Positions 32,099-41,763 of a stretch of DNA of 64,000 nt are shown piece by piece. Numbering within the stretch: the first letter of the stretch is position 1; each line of letters opens with the position of its first letter. A model generated the notes under the pieces. That model saw only the letters and a program-made list of their open reading frames with translations. It had not been told where the DNA came from and ran no database searches. The translations under genes and the position numbers were made by a program. Origin of the DNA: BP-464 sp045805505 (lineage in GTDB: Bacteria > Actinomycetota > Thermoleophilia > Solirubrobacterales > Solirubrobacteraceae); the NCBI GenBank assembly GCA_045805505.1, contig JBJMLA010000141.1:76599-140598 (forward strand), given 5' to 3'.

Positions 32099-33670
32099 CT
32101 ATGCGGTGCTGCGCGGCGCCGCCGTGCGCGCGCTGACCACCGGCGCCTCGGCGGGCTCGAGCGCGGGCGCCCACAGCCGGACCTTCTCCGACTTGCCCTT
32201 CAGCGCCACCGTCGCGCGCGGCTCGACGCTCACCGAGTCCTCGGCGAGCAGGCACCGCGTCGCCTCGGTGATCAGCACCTCGTCGCCGGTGTCGCGCGTG
32301 ACCTCCTCGACGCGAGCGGCGGTGTTGACCGCGTCGCCGATGACCGTGAACTCGACGTGACCGCCGCCGCCCACGGTGCCGGCGACGACCGGCCCGGAGT
32401 TGATGCCGATGCCGATCTGGAGGTCCTCGCCGTAGCGCTCGCGCACCAGGCAGGCGATCTCGAGCGCCGCCGCGACCGCGCGATCGGCGTGATCGTGCAA
32501 ACGGTCGGGCGCGCCGAAGACGCCGAGCAGGCCGTCGCCGATGAACTTGTTGGCGTGCCCCCCGTGGCAGGCCAGCACCGGCACGATCGTCCCGAAGAAC
32601 TCGTTGAGGCGCGCGACGACCTCACCGGCGCTCGAGCGCTCGGCAAAGGCGGTGAACGAGCGGATGTCGAGGAACAGGATCGTCACCTCGACCTCCTCGC
32701 CCTCGAGCATCGGGCCCTCCTCCAGCACGCGGTCGGCGACCTGCGGATCGACGAACGCGCCGAACGCCTCGTGCAGGCGCTGGCGCTCCTGCAGGCCGCG
32801 CATCATCTGGTTGAACGAGCCGGCGAGCCGCCCCGCCTCGTCGGTGCCGGTCATCGGCACGCGGACCGAGAGGTCGCCGGCGGCCACGCGCTCGGTTCCG
32901 CGGCGCAGGTGCCACAGCGGCTGCAGGATGGTGCGCGACAGCAGCACCGAGAGCTCGAAGGAGATGGTGAAGGCGACGACGATCGCCACCACGACGTTGA
33001 CGCCGAGGTCCTCGAGCGAGGAGTGCCCGCGTGCGGCGAGCGCGGCCACCGTGACGCCGGTGATGATGTTCATCGCCGGCAGCGCGGCGAGCAGCCGCCA
33101 CTTCAGCGGCACCGTCCGCTTGCCCAGCTCGGCGCCGTCGGGCAGCTCGTCGGCGACCTCGGCGATGACCGGGTGCAGGATCAGCTCGCTCATGAAGAAG
33201 CGCAGGAACACCCCGTACATGAGCACGACCGAGGTGCCGGCCATCAGGATCAGGAACGTCGTCACCCCGGGCGTGCCGAGCTCGAGGTACATGTAGATCG
33301 TGATGGGCAGGATGCTCATGACGATCCACAGCCGCCGCAGCGCGCGCAGGAAGTCGAGCGGCAGCCCGGCCAGCGCCCGCCAGGCCTCGGTGGCGGTCTC
33401 AGGCGTGCGGTTGCCGCGCAGCCAGGCGTCGGCCGGGCGGACGAGGCAGAACGTCGCCCGCAGCGAGAACGCGTTGTCGAGCAGCACCAGCCCCTGGGCG
33501 ACCAGCATGATCCGCCCGAACTGCCAGCCCGACAGGTCCTGATAGAGCGCCAGCAGCCCGACGCCGCCCGCGGCCACGAGATGGGCGAACTGGTACTGCA
33601 GGGCGAGCATCAGCCGCGGATATCGCGGCCCGAGCTTCCGATAGAGCCACCGCAGCGGCGAGCGCTCCAT
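32099..33670 (-). CDS. membrane adenylate/guanylate cyclase with HAMP domain
   Basis: 523 residues starting at the ATG at 33670. The N-terminal half holds about six hydrophobic helices, followed by a HAMP linker (about 265-320, 'RTILQPLWHLRRGTERVAAG'). The class III cyclase domain follows: the metal-binding 'ILFLDIRSFTAFAER', 'KFIGDGLLGVFG' and 'TVIGDAVNTAARVEE'. This six-helix plus HAMP arrangement resembles the mycobacterial Rv1318c-Rv1320c/Rv3645 group. It makes cAMP from ATP in response to a membrane-derived signal. A longer in-frame ORF upstream overlaps the DsbA-like gene and is not used. Confidence 0.9.
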   Translation of the reverse strand: MERSPLRWLYRKLGPRYPRLMLALQYQFAHLVAAGGVGLLALYQDLSGWQFGRIMLVAQGLVLLDNAFSLRATFCLVRPADAWLRGNRTPETATEAWRALAGLPLDFLRALRRLWIVMSILPITIYMYLELGTPGVTTFLILMAGTSVVLMYGVFLRFFMSELILHPVIAEVADELPDGAELGKRTVPLKWRLLAALPAMNIITGVTVAALAARGHSSLEDLGVNVVVAIVVAFTISFELSVLLSRTILQPLWHLRRGTERVAAGDLSVRVPMTGTDEAGRLAGSFNQMMRGLQERQRLHEAFGAFVDPQVADRVLEEGPMLEGEEVEVTILFLDIRSFTAFAERSSAGEVVARLNEFFGTIVPVLACHGGHANKFIGDGLLGVFGAPDRLHDHADRAVAAALEIACLVRERYGEDLQIGIGINSGPVVAGTVGGGGHVEFTVIGDAVNTAARVEEVTRDTGDEVLITEATRCLLAEDSVSVEPRATVALKGKSEKVRLWAPALEPAEAPVVSARTAAPRSTA

Positions 33671-33708
33671 GCCCCCATTGTGGGGGACGGAGTGCGAAGG
33701 CGCCAGTC

Positions 33709-34338
33709 TCAGCCGAAGGCGGTCGCGGCGGCGGCGGCCTCGGGCAGCCGGGCCTCGCCCGCGAACAGCTGGCGGCCGACGCGCAGGGTCGGCAGCTCCC
33801 GGGCGCCCATCTCGACCAGGCGGCGACCGGCGTCCTCGATGGCCTGATCGCGCGCGGTATCGCCCGCGGCGGCCAGGCAGTCCTCCAGCGGGACCCCGGC
33901 GGCGGCGGCGGCCTCGGCCAGCACCTCGGGATCGCCGAGATCGAATCCTCCGCAGTAGGCCAGGCGGCTGGCGGCCAGCACGAACGCGGCGCCCCGGCCG
34001 AGCTCGCAGGCCAGCGCCGCGGCGCGCATCGCGGGCCGCACCTCGGCGGCGAAGGTGTCGGGCCAGATCAGCGGCGCGCCCAGCGCGGCCGCCCGGTCCT
34101 CGGCCTCGGCGGCGAGCCGCTCGACCGGCACGTTGCCGTTCCAGACGATCCGCGCCGAGGCGGGCTGCCAGCGCACGCCGGCGAAGAGCTGATCGACCCG
34201 CTCGGCGGCCAGGTAGGTCTGCGGCAGGGCGAGATCGAACGAGAACGTCGCGCGGGCCGCGCGCGGCCGCGGATGACGCGCCGGGGATCCGGTCGCGAGT
34301 GTGCGGCGGCGTTCTTCGAGTGAGATGACGTTGCCCAT
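33709..34338 (-). CDS. DsbA/HCCA-isomerase-like thioredoxin-fold protein
   Basis: 209 residues from ATG 34338, preceded by AGGGG. The pattern 'FSFDLALPQTYLAAERVDQLF' near the N-terminus and 'ASRLAYCGGFDLGDPEVLAEAA...DTARDQAIEDAGRRLVEMGARELPTLRVGRQLFAG' towards the C-terminus matches the 2-hydroxychromene-2-carboxylate isomerase/DsbA family (helical insertion in a thioredoxin fold). It has no CxxC, so disulfide exchange is unlikely; a glutathione- or mycothiol-independent isomerase or transferase role is possible. Confidence 0.75.
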   Translation of the reverse strand: MGNVISLEERRRTLATGSPARHPRPRAARATFSFDLALPQTYLAAERVDQLFAGVRWQPASARIVWNGNVPVERLAAEAEDRAAALGAPLIWPDTFAAEVRPAMRAAALACELGRGAAFVLAASRLAYCGGFDLGDPEVLAEAAAAAGVPLEDCLAAAGDTARDQAIEDAGRRLVEMGARELPTLRVGRQLFAGEARLPEAAAAATAFG

Positions 34339-34503
34339 GCCTGTACCCCTGCAACGAACCGGGCTGCCCGAACTTGCGGTAAGCCAAAAACAGGGGATCG
34401 GCCATTCGTCCAGTACCGGGCGCTCCTCTTTCCTTGGCCTCACTCACCCGTTTATGGTCTGACGGCCCCACCTCTTCGGTCCGCGGAAAGGCACGAACGC
34501 CAC

Positions 34504-35178
34504 ATGCCCGCTCCTCCCCCTCCCAAGCGCCACCCCTACAACCAGTGGTCGCCCGACGCCCGCGCCCTCGACCTCGTCGGGGACAAGTGGACCCTGCTCA
34601 TCGTCCGCGACCTGGCTTCGGGTCCGCGCCGCTTCGTCGAGCTTCAGCGCGTCCTGCCCGGGATCTCGACCGAGCAGTTGCGCTCGCGCCTGAACCGCAT
34701 GGTCGCCGACGGCCTGCTGACCCGCCAGCGCTACCGCGAGGTGCCGCCGCGCGTCGACTACGAGCTGACCGAGCGCGCCAAGGAGCTGCTGCCGGTCGTC
34801 GGCGAGCTCGCCCGCTGGGGCTACAACTGGGCCTGGGGCCAGCCGCGTCCCGACGAGGCCATCGACATCGGTGCGATCTTCCGCTGTGCTCCGGGCATGG
34901 TCAGCCTGCCGGCCGACGCGTCGGGCTCGGTCGAGCTCAGCGTGGGCCAGCGGCAGTACTCGCTGGTCTGCGGCAACGGCGGCGTGCGGATCGAGGAGGG
35001 CCCCGCGCCCGACGCCCGCGCCCGGGTGACCGGCAGCGAGCGCGCCTGGATCGAGGCCATGGGCCCCGCGTCCGCGCGCGCCGACCTCGACATCGAGGGC
35101 GATCGCGGCCTGGCCAACCTCGTGCTCGACGGCTTCAGCACCGTCGCCGCGCAGCAGCGCGGCGTCCGCGCCGCCTAG
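34504..35178 (+). CDS. HxlR-family transcriptional regulator with SCP2-like C-terminal domain
   Basis: 224 residues. The winged helix at about 18-105 has the HxlR signature: 'ALDLVGDKWTLLIVRDL...RRFVELQRVLPGISTEQLRSRLNRM', 'GLLTRQ' and 'DYELTERAKELLPVV'. The C-terminal ~100 residues resemble a sterol-carrier-protein-2-like ligand domain ('ARVTGSERAWIEA', 'DLDIEGDRGLANLVLDGF'), a known combination in actinobacteria. It likely binds a small hydrophobic ligand and controls nearby or distant genes. It is divergent from the DsbA-like gene with a ~165-bp shared intergenic region. Confidence 0.88.
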   Translation: MPAPPPPKRHPYNQWSPDARALDLVGDKWTLLIVRDLASGPRRFVELQRVLPGISTEQLRSRLNRMVADGLLTRQRYREVPPRVDYELTERAKELLPVVGELARWGYNWAWGQPRPDEAIDIGAIFRCAPGMVSLPADASGSVELSVGQRQYSLVCGNGGVRIEEGPAPDARARVTGSERAWIEAMGPASARADLDIEGDRGLANLVLDGFSTVAAQQRGVRAA

Positions 35179-35269
35179 CGGCGCCGCGCGGGCCAGACGA
35201 CCGGGTGGCGCGTTCGCCACCCGGTCCACAACTGCGTCCCCCACCGGATTCCGGTGCTAGAACGGGGCC

Positions 35270-37126
35270 ATGAACGCACGGATGCTCGGGGCGATCGCCC
35301 TGCTGCTGGTCGCTCTGCCCACCGCTAGCGCGAGCGCGGGGATCGCCACCGACGCGATGGTGCAGTGCGCCGCGCTCGGCCCCAAGCACCCCGGTTCGCC
35401 CGCCGACGGGCAGATGGGCGACCGGCTGATCGAAGCGTTCCGTGCCGCGGGGCTCGAGACGAGCGCCGAGCGCTTCCACATGCCCGTCTGGGAACCGGGC
35501 GCGACCACGATGTCGATCGCCGCCGGCCCGGGCACCGGCACCGCCTACCCGACCGAGCCGTTCGCCTACAGCGGCGTCGGGCACGTCGCCGCCGAGGTCG
35601 TCGACCTCACCGGCGGCGCCGAGAGCGACTACGACGGCGTCGACGTCAAGGGCAAGATCGTGATGGTCAACCGCAGCGACACCTACCACCGCACGGTCCA
35701 GATCGAGAGCGCGATCCGCCACGGGGCGGCCGCGATGCTCCTGGTCGCGGGCTCGCCCAAGAACCTCATCCAGACGGGCTCGGTGCGCTGGGGCCAGCGC
35801 CCGCCCTCGCCCATCCCGGCCGTGACGATCGGCCAGAACGACGGCGCCGCGCTGCGCGCCCAGATGGACAGCGGGGCGGTCACGCTCGCGCTCGACGTCG
35901 CCGGCGAGCGGGTCGACAAGGTCGCGCGCAACATCGTCGGCTTCCGCAAGGGCACGCAGTACCCGGACAAGTACGTGGTCGTCGCCGGCCACTACGACTC
36001 GTGGTACGCGGGCGCCTTCGACAACTGCACCGCGGTCGGCTCGCTGCTGCACATCGCCGGTGCGCTCAAGGACAAGGCGCCGGCCTACTCGACCTATTAC
36101 ATCGGCTGGGACGCCGAAGAGCCCGGGCTCGTCGGCTCCTACGACTGGATCAGCCGCCATCAGGGGCTGATCGGCGACATCGTGTTGAACGTCAACCTCG
36201 AGGAGACCGCCAGCGCGCTGTTCTACAACGGCGCGAAGCTCGACACCCCGAGCGTGCAGCTGGCCGGCACGACGAGCTCGCCGACGCTGCTGGCCACCGC
36301 CGAGGCGACCGCGGGCTCGAACCTCTTCACGCCGGTGATCGGCCCGATGGCCGCGCTGCGCGGGCTGAGCGGCGGGATCATCCCGACCGACATCGAGGGC
36401 TTCTACGCCCAGGGCGTCCAGGGCCTGACGACGGCCGGGCTGTCGCCGTATTACCACACGACCGACGACACCCAGGACAAGATCAACACCACGGATCTCG
36501 AGCGCATCAGCGACTTCCTCGCCGACCTGGTGTCCAACATCCAGCTGCTGCCGCCCGAGACGCTTGCGCTGCGCGAGGTGCCGACGGTGAAGGTCACCGC
36601 GCCCGCGAGCACGGCGGCCGGCGCGGCCGTCCCGGTCGACGTGCAGGTCACCAACGTCGACGGCTCACCGGTTACGGGCGCCGACGTCGTGGTGCTCGCC
36701 GACCAGCGCCACAACTGGGCCGTGGCCGAGGGCCGCGCGAAGGACCTCGGCGGCGGCCAGTACCGCTACACGATCCCCGCGGGCGCGACCGACGCGTTCA
36801 CCACCCGCCTGCGCGCGACCGTCAACGATCCGACCTACCTGGCCAATGGCTTCGCGCGCGTCGACCAGCGCAAGGGCGGGCTGCTCAAGGCGGGCACGGT
36901 CTGCCGCAAGGCCCGCGTGGTCCGCCTGCCGGTCGCTTCCGAAGGCCTGACCGGCCTGACCGCCCGCGGGCGCAAGGGCCGCGTGAAGGTCCGCAGGACC
37001 GCCAAGGGCTACGTCGTGCTCGCCGACCTGCGCAAGGTCACCAGCGGTCTCTTCAAGCTCCAGCTCACCGCCACGACCGCCGGCGGCGAGCGCAAACAGA
37101 AGCGCATCTACCGCGCCTGCGCGTAG
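35270..37126 (+). CDS. secreted M28 family zinc peptidase with PA domain
   Basis: 618 residues with a signal peptide ending near 'ASASAG'. A protease-associated domain (about 90-190) is inserted before the catalytic core, which has the zinc ligands in 'VVAGHYDSWYAGAFDNC' (His, Asp), 'WDAEEPGLVGSYDW' (Glu pair), a later Asp, and 'YYHTTDDTQD' (His). The C-terminus carries an Ig-like segment and a basic tail ('KGRVKVRRTAKG') that may hold it at the cell surface. Aminopeptidase or carboxypeptidase activity on extracellular peptides is expected. It converges with the mce cluster. Confidence 0.9.
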   Translation: MNARMLGAIALLLVALPTASASAGIATDAMVQCAALGPKHPGSPADGQMGDRLIEAFRAAGLETSAERFHMPVWEPGATTMSIAAGPGTGTAYPTEPFAYSGVGHVAAEVVDLTGGAESDYDGVDVKGKIVMVNRSDTYHRTVQIESAIRHGAAAMLLVAGSPKNLIQTGSVRWGQRPPSPIPAVTIGQNDGAALRAQMDSGAVTLALDVAGERVDKVARNIVGFRKGTQYPDKYVVVAGHYDSWYAGAFDNCTAVGSLLHIAGALKDKAPAYSTYYIGWDAEEPGLVGSYDWISRHQGLIGDIVLNVNLEETASALFYNGAKLDTPSVQLAGTTSSPTLLATAEATAGSNLFTPVIGPMAALRGLSGGIIPTDIEGFYAQGVQGLTTAGLSPYYHTTDDTQDKINTTDLERISDFLADLVSNIQLLPPETLALREVPTVKVTAPASTAAGAAVPVDVQVTNVDGSPVTGADVVVLADQRHNWAVAEGRAKDLGGGQYRYTIPAGATDAFTTRLRATVNDPTYLANGFARVDQRKGGLLKAGTVCRKARVVRLPVASEGLTGLTARGRKGRVKVRRTAKGYVVLADLRKVTSGLFKLQLTATTAGGERKQKRIYRACA

Positions 37127-37140
37127 GTCGCGACGCTCGT

Positions 37141-37185
37141 CGCGTCCTGGGTTGTGGGCCATAGTGGCCCACGGGCCAGGACGCG
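37141..37185. terminator. two-tier palindromic bidirectional terminator
   Basis: Outer 10-bp stem CGCGTCCTGG/CCAGGACGCG and inner 8-bp stem GTGGGCCA/TGGCCCAC with TAG loop, between the convergent M28 and last mce genes. The inner TGGGCCATAGTGGCCCA recurs exactly at 53027-53043, also between convergent genes. Confidence 0.75.
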
Positions 37186-37232
37186 CATCAGTGCGTGACC
37201 TTCTCGGGCGGCTTGTCGAGGCCCGCGCGCGG

Positions 37233-38753
37233 CTACTTCGCCGCCGACGAGTAGTCCTCGGCGGCGACGTGCGGGAAGAGGCCACCGGTGGAGCCGGGGC
37301 CGCCGATGGCGGGCTTGGCCGGGAACAGCCAGCAGGAGGGCTCGGCGGCGCCCGGGACGGGGTTGGCGTCGTCGGGGCTCGAGGAGGCGGCGTCCGGGGC
37401 CGGCGTCACCTGGCGGGTTCCGTCGGGCTGGTTGGCCGTCGTGTTGTTGCAGTCGGCCTCCGGGAAGATCATCCGCTTGGCGAACTCCGAGCCCTGCCAG
37501 ACCGGCGGGAGGTAGGCGTTGCCACGGTCGGCCGCCGGGCGGTTGGGCCAGAAGGCGAGCGTCTCGGCCCCGACCGGACCGAACTGGCGCAGGTAGTGGC
37601 CGCGCTGGTGCTCGTCGTTGACCGCGACCGTGTCGGCCAGGGCGCCCGCGCCGTTGGAGATGAAGTCGGCGGTCTGCCACTGGTAGTACTCGAGGTACTG
37701 CAGGATCGGGTTGAGCTGCTCGAGGAAGGGCTGGAGCTGGCCGAGCAGCGGCGTCGTCGCATTGAGCGTGTCGCGCAGCGCGGGCAGGCCGTCCTTCGAC
37801 GCGGTGATCAGCGGGTCGAGCTTGCGGAACGTCTGCTCGAGGTCGGGCGCGAACGCCTTGACCGACCGCAGCGTCGGGCGCAGGTCGCGCGCGACGGGGC
37901 GCAGGTCGTGGATCAGCGGCCGCGTGTTGACCGAGAACTGCTCGAGCTTGGTGAACGTCGCCCGCGACTCGTCGAGGAACGTCGGGAAGATCCGGAAGGT
38001 CTCGGCGAGCGCCTCGTTCTGGGAGGCCAGCGCGCCGAACGTGTCGGCCGAGCCCGTGATGAGGTTCTTCAGCTGGGACTCGTTCTGGGTGATCGCCGCG
38101 AACGTCACGCCCGTGTTGCGCACCAGCCGGCTCACGGCCGAGGACTGCGCGTCGAGCACCGCCAGCACGTCGTCACCGGAGGCGACGAACCGCGGCAGGT
38201 TGCCCAGCGCGTCGTTGAAGTCCAGGCCGCGGCCCTTGACGCCCTTGGACAGGTCCTGCTGCCAGGCCTGGAACGAGCGCCGTGTCACGGGATCGAGGGC
38301 CTGGAAGATCTCGTCGAGCTGGACGGAGTCGGCGACGCGCGTGCCGTCGAGCCAGCCGTTCTCGGGGATCTTCTTGGCGTCCGCGGTGCCCGGCGTCAGC
38401 TCGACGTAGGTCTCGCCGAGCAGCGTCTTCTGCCGCAGGATCGCCTTGGCGTCGACGCTCAGCGGGGCGATGCCGCTGTCGAGCTGGATGGTCGCGACCG
38501 TCTTGTTGGCCTCGCCGTCGACGTCGATGTCCTTGTGGGTGACCTTGCCGACCGAGACGCCGGCGATCCGCACGTCGGCCTGCTCAGCGAGCTGCGTGGC
38601 CTCCGGGAAGGCGACCTTGAACTCATAGCCGCGCGGCTTGAGCGGCACGGGCCCGCCGAAGGCCAGCCACAGGAACAGCAGCAGCCCGAAGCACGACAGC
38701 GCGAAGAGCACCATCGTGAGCATCCGGCCGAGGGTGGGCGCCTGCTTCTGCAT
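37233..38753 (-). CDS. Mce/MlaD family protein, sixth gene of the mce cluster
   Basis: 506 residues. One N-terminal transmembrane helix (about 11-31) precedes an MlaD-type domain (about 42-118) with 'ADVRIAGVSVGKVTHKDID' and 'GETYVELTPGTAD'. A long helical region (about 150-385) follows, as in mycobacterial Mce proteins, and the tail is Pro/Asp-rich. Such subunits form a lipid-conducting tube reaching out from an ABC permease. A GAGGAGG lies 10 nt before the ATG. It is separated from the preceding mce gene by 164 non-coding bp, unlike the others, which overlap. Confidence 0.9.
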   Translation of the reverse strand: MQKQAPTLGRMLTMVLFALSCFGLLLFLWLAFGGPVPLKPRGYEFKVAFPEATQLAEQADVRIAGVSVGKVTHKDIDVDGEANKTVATIQLDSGIAPLSVDAKAILRQKTLLGETYVELTPGTADAKKIPENGWLDGTRVADSVQLDEIFQALDPVTRRSFQAWQQDLSKGVKGRGLDFNDALGNLPRFVASGDDVLAVLDAQSSAVSRLVRNTGVTFAAITQNESQLKNLITGSADTFGALASQNEALAETFRIFPTFLDESRATFTKLEQFSVNTRPLIHDLRPVARDLRPTLRSVKAFAPDLEQTFRKLDPLITASKDGLPALRDTLNATTPLLGQLQPFLEQLNPILQYLEYYQWQTADFISNGAGALADTVAVNDEHQRGHYLRQFGPVGAETLAFWPNRPAADRGNAYLPPVWQGSEFAKRMIFPEADCNNTTANQPDGTRQVTPAPDAASSSPDDANPVPGAAEPSCWLFPAKPAIGGPGSTGGLFPHVAAEDYSSAAK

Positions 38754-38917
38754 CAGGTGTTCGCCTCCTCGGCCACGGCCGCCTGGCGGCGCGGCTGGGC
38801 AAGCCGGGCAAGGACGCAGCCCGCAGTGCGTGCCTCTGGCACGTGCAAGGCCGAGGACGCAGATCCGGCGCCGGCCAGACGCGGCGTCCAGGTGGTTGTG
38901 GTCGGGGAGGCGGACAC

Positions 38918-40243
38918 CTAACCGCAGAGCCCCGCGTCGAAGACGGGCTTGGAGAAGACCAGCGAGTAGATCGCGTTGCCGGCGTCGCCACCGGACTCGT
39001 CGGCGATCTGCTTGAGGATCTGACACGGCGCCGAGAACGTGACCGGGCGGAACGTGCCGTTGGCGTCCGAGCTCGAGAACAGCGCGCCGCCGTCGTGGTT
39101 GAGCCAGGCGATCCAGAACAGGAAGCCCTCGTCGCGCGAGGCGGTCGTCGGGCCCTCGCTGCCGTTGGGGTTGAAGCCCAGCATGTTGAACAGGTGGTTG
39201 AGCACCGTGAACGAGCCGGTCAGGTCGGGCGTGGCCTTGGCGAGGTTGCGCGCCGCCGGGCGCAGCGTGCGCACGACTGGCTGCGCGTCACGCGTGAACG
39301 GGCGGATCTGGTCGCGCACGATCGGCGCGGCCTCGCGGGCGAACGGGATCACCGCGGCGTTGGCCTTGTCGAGGCTGCGGACCGCGGGGCGCAGCGCCTC
39401 GGACGCCGTGCCCAGGACGTCGGCGTAGCCCGTCACCTTGTCCAGCGTCTCGGTGGTCTGGTGCAGCGCGCCCGGCAGATCCGAGACCGCCCGGCTGATG
39501 TTGGACTCCTCCGACGCGAACGCGCGGAAGACCTTGGCGGAGGTCCCGACGAGGTCCGAGAGCTGCTCGCTCTTGCCCGCCAGCTCGGTGTTGAGCGTGT
39601 CCAGGCTGGTGATCAGCCGGCGCAGGTTGCGGTGCCGGGCGGCGACCGCGGTGGTCACGCGCGCGAGGTCGCGGTGCGTCGGCTCGAAGCGCCGGAAGAC
39701 CTCCTGGAGGTCCTCGCCACGGCCGTTCAGGCCCTCCCCCGCGCCGTTGACCAGCAGCTTGAGATAGTCGCGGGAATCGCCGTCGAGGAACTGATAGACC
39801 TCGTCCGGGTTGATGTCCGGCAGCGTGTTCTGCACCGGGATCGCCCAGTTCTCCTTGGCGACCGGCGCCCCGGCCGAACCCGGGTTCAGCGCGACGAACA
39901 TGTCCTTGAGGCCGGTCTTGGGCCGCAGCAGCGCCGTCGCGTCGGTGTGGACCAGGTCCTTGTACTCCTGGTCGATGTCCATCGTGATGACGGCGACGCC
40001 GTCCTTGAGCTCGACCTTGGCGATGTCGCCCACGCGCACGCCCGAGACGCGGACGGTCTGGCCCTGCCCCGGGGTCACCGCCTGCGCCGTGGAGAACTCG
40101 GCCTTCAGGTGGAACGGCTCAGCCTCGACGAACGGGAAGCGCAGCCGCTGGTTGTGCAGGATGTAGACCGAGACGCTGAGCGCGACGACCAGCAGGACGA
40201 CGATCGCCGCGAAGTCCTTGAAGTGCTTGCGGATGGCGGTCAC
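38918..40243 (-). CDS. Mce/MlaD family protein, fifth gene of the mce cluster
   Basis: 441 residues from GTG 40243, which overlaps the stop of the preceding gene (GTGA). Transmembrane helix at about 11-30, MlaD domain (about 40-115) with 'TVRVSGVRVGDIAKVELKDG' and 'KDMFVALNPGSAG', then a helical domain rich in 'LRPAVRSLDKANAAVIPF'-type heptads to about 370. The C-terminal part contains 'FLFWIAWLNHDG' and two cysteines. Lipid-transport subunit by family; substrate unknown. Confidence 0.9.
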   Translation of the reverse strand: MTAIRKHFKDFAAIVVLLVVALSVSVYILHNQRLRFPFVEAEPFHLKAEFSTAQAVTPGQGQTVRVSGVRVGDIAKVELKDGVAVITMDIDQEYKDLVHTDATALLRPKTGLKDMFVALNPGSAGAPVAKENWAIPVQNTLPDINPDEVYQFLDGDSRDYLKLLVNGAGEGLNGRGEDLQEVFRRFEPTHRDLARVTTAVAARHRNLRRLITSLDTLNTELAGKSEQLSDLVGTSAKVFRAFASEESNISRAVSDLPGALHQTTETLDKVTGYADVLGTASEALRPAVRSLDKANAAVIPFAREAAPIVRDQIRPFTRDAQPVVRTLRPAARNLAKATPDLTGSFTVLNHLFNMLGFNPNGSEGPTTASRDEGFLFWIAWLNHDGGALFSSSDANGTFRPVTFSAPCQILKQIADESGGDAGNAIYSLVFSKPVFDAGLCG

Positions 40244-41763
40244 TGGCCCAGCGCCTCCATGGCGGCATCGAGGACCGGGCGGTCCTTGAGCGCCGGATGC
40301 TTGGGCAGCGTCTTCTCGAGCGTCGCGCGCGCCTGGTCGACGATCTTCTGATAGCCGGCCTGGTCGGTGACCTCGATCTTGTGCTCGTTCGGCACGGCGG
40401 CCGCGACCGTGCGCAGGTCGGGCTGCTCCTGGGTCTCGCAGGGGACGTCGGGCCGGAACTGACGCTCGAGCTTGGCCGGCGGCGGCGGGTTGACGCCCAG
40501 CAGCGGCGACGTGCTCTGCAGGATGTTGCCGGCGGGCTGCGGGTAGGCGTACTGGCCGCCGGTCAGCAGCACGCGGAACCACTGCCCGTTGGCGTCACCC
40601 GAGCGGCTCTCGCCGGCCAGGCCGCCCAGCGGCTTGGTGGACTCGACGTAGACCGGGCCGACGGCCGGGAAGACCGGGTCCTCGATCTTGTCCTTCGTCC
40701 ACGGCAGGATCTGCTCGTTCTGACAGCTCGACGCGGCGCGGACCTGCTCGTAGAGGGCCGGGGTGCGCGCTGTCAGGCGGGTCAGCGACGGCACCGTCGG
40801 GCGCATCACGCCGACCAGGCCGCGCAGCTCGGGCACCGACACCAGCGCGCGCAGCTGCTCGACGAGCGGCAGGCTCGCGTCGATCGCCGGGCCGGACGAG
40901 CGCGTCGCCGGCCGCAGGTCGCGGACGAGGTTGCGCACGTGCGGGAACGCGTCGTTGAGCGCCTGCAGCGCGGGAAGGCCGGCGCGCAGCGTCAGCGGCA
41001 GCTCGGCGATCGCCTCCGACAGCGCGCCCTGCTCGACGGCGAAGGCGCCGGCGGCGGTGTTGAAGTCCGAGACGAGGTTCTGCAGCGCGACCGGATCGCG
41101 ATCGAGCGCGGCTGCGACCTGGCCCGCGCTCTTGAGGTAGCCCGAGAGGTCGTGCTCGTTCTCGCCCTGCTGCGCGTCGGCGACGATCGCCCCGTTCTTG
41201 TACGCGGGCTCCCAGTAGCGGATCGAGCGGTTGAAGCCCGCGCTGCCCTCCTTGTCGAGGCCCGTCGAGAGCTCGTCGAGCAGGCTCTGCAGCTGCTTGC
41301 GCGTGGGGTCCTGCAGCGAGGTGAGGATCTGGTCGAGCTGGACCGGCGCGTGCGTCTGGTTGATCGGGATCGTGTCGCCGTCGTCGATGACCGGCGCCGA
41401 CGGCGAGCCCGGGTTGAGGTCGACGAAGAAGTTGCCCTCGAGGAAGATGCGCGGCCGGATGGCCAGCGTGGCGTCCTTGTGGATCGGCAGCGCCTTGTCG
41501 TCGATGCGCATCTCGACGACCGCGGCCTGCGGATCGTCGCCGACGTGCTCGACCGCGGTGACCTTGCCGACGTTGACGCCGGCGACGCGCACGAACGAGC
41601 CCGGCTTGACGTTGTTGGCCGTACGGAACGCCGCCTTGACCGTGTAGTGATGGCGGAAGGGGATCTCCTTGGTGAACCCCAGGTAGGTGCCGATCCCGAT
41701 CAGCACGAGGGTCAGCAGGCCGGCCTGGAAGTAGCTGAGGCCCTGTCGCTGGTTGCGCCTCAT
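40240..41763 (-). CDS. Mce/MlaD family protein, fourth gene of the mce cluster
   Basis: 507 residues. Transmembrane helix at about 12-28, MlaD domain (about 35-115) with 'FVRVAGVNVGKVTAVEHVG' and 'EGNFFVDLNPGSPS', then a helical region and an extended Cys-containing tail. The start overlaps the stop of the preceding gene by four bases (ATGA), indicating translational coupling. Part of the putative Mce lipid importer. Confidence 0.9.
   Translation of the reverse strand: MRRNQRQGLSYFQAGLLTLVLIGIGTYLGFTKEIPFRHHYTVKAAFRTANNVKPGSFVRVAGVNVGKVTAVEHVGDDPQAAVVEMRIDDKALPIHKDATLAIRPRIFLEGNFFVDLNPGSPSAPVIDDGDTIPINQTHAPVQLDQILTSLQDPTRKQLQSLLDELSTGLDKEGSAGFNRSIRYWEPAYKNGAIVADAQQGENEHDLSGYLKSAGQVAAALDRDPVALQNLVSDFNTAAGAFAVEQGALSEAIAELPLTLRAGLPALQALNDAFPHVRNLVRDLRPATRSSGPAIDASLPLVEQLRALVSVPELRGLVGVMRPTVPSLTRLTARTPALYEQVRAASSCQNEQILPWTKDKIEDPVFPAVGPVYVESTKPLGGLAGESRSGDANGQWFRVLLTGGQYAYPQPAGNILQSTSPLLGVNPPPPAKLERQFRPDVPCETQEQPDLRTVAAAVPNEHKIEVTDQAGYQKIVDQARATLEKTLPKHPALKDRPVLDAAMEALGQ

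Noticed and set aside
38754..38917. Possible missing small gene inside the mce cluster
   Set aside because: The 164-bp gap has no open frame with a ribosome site and product; the in-frame extension of the sixth mce gene into it shows no Mce-like sequence.
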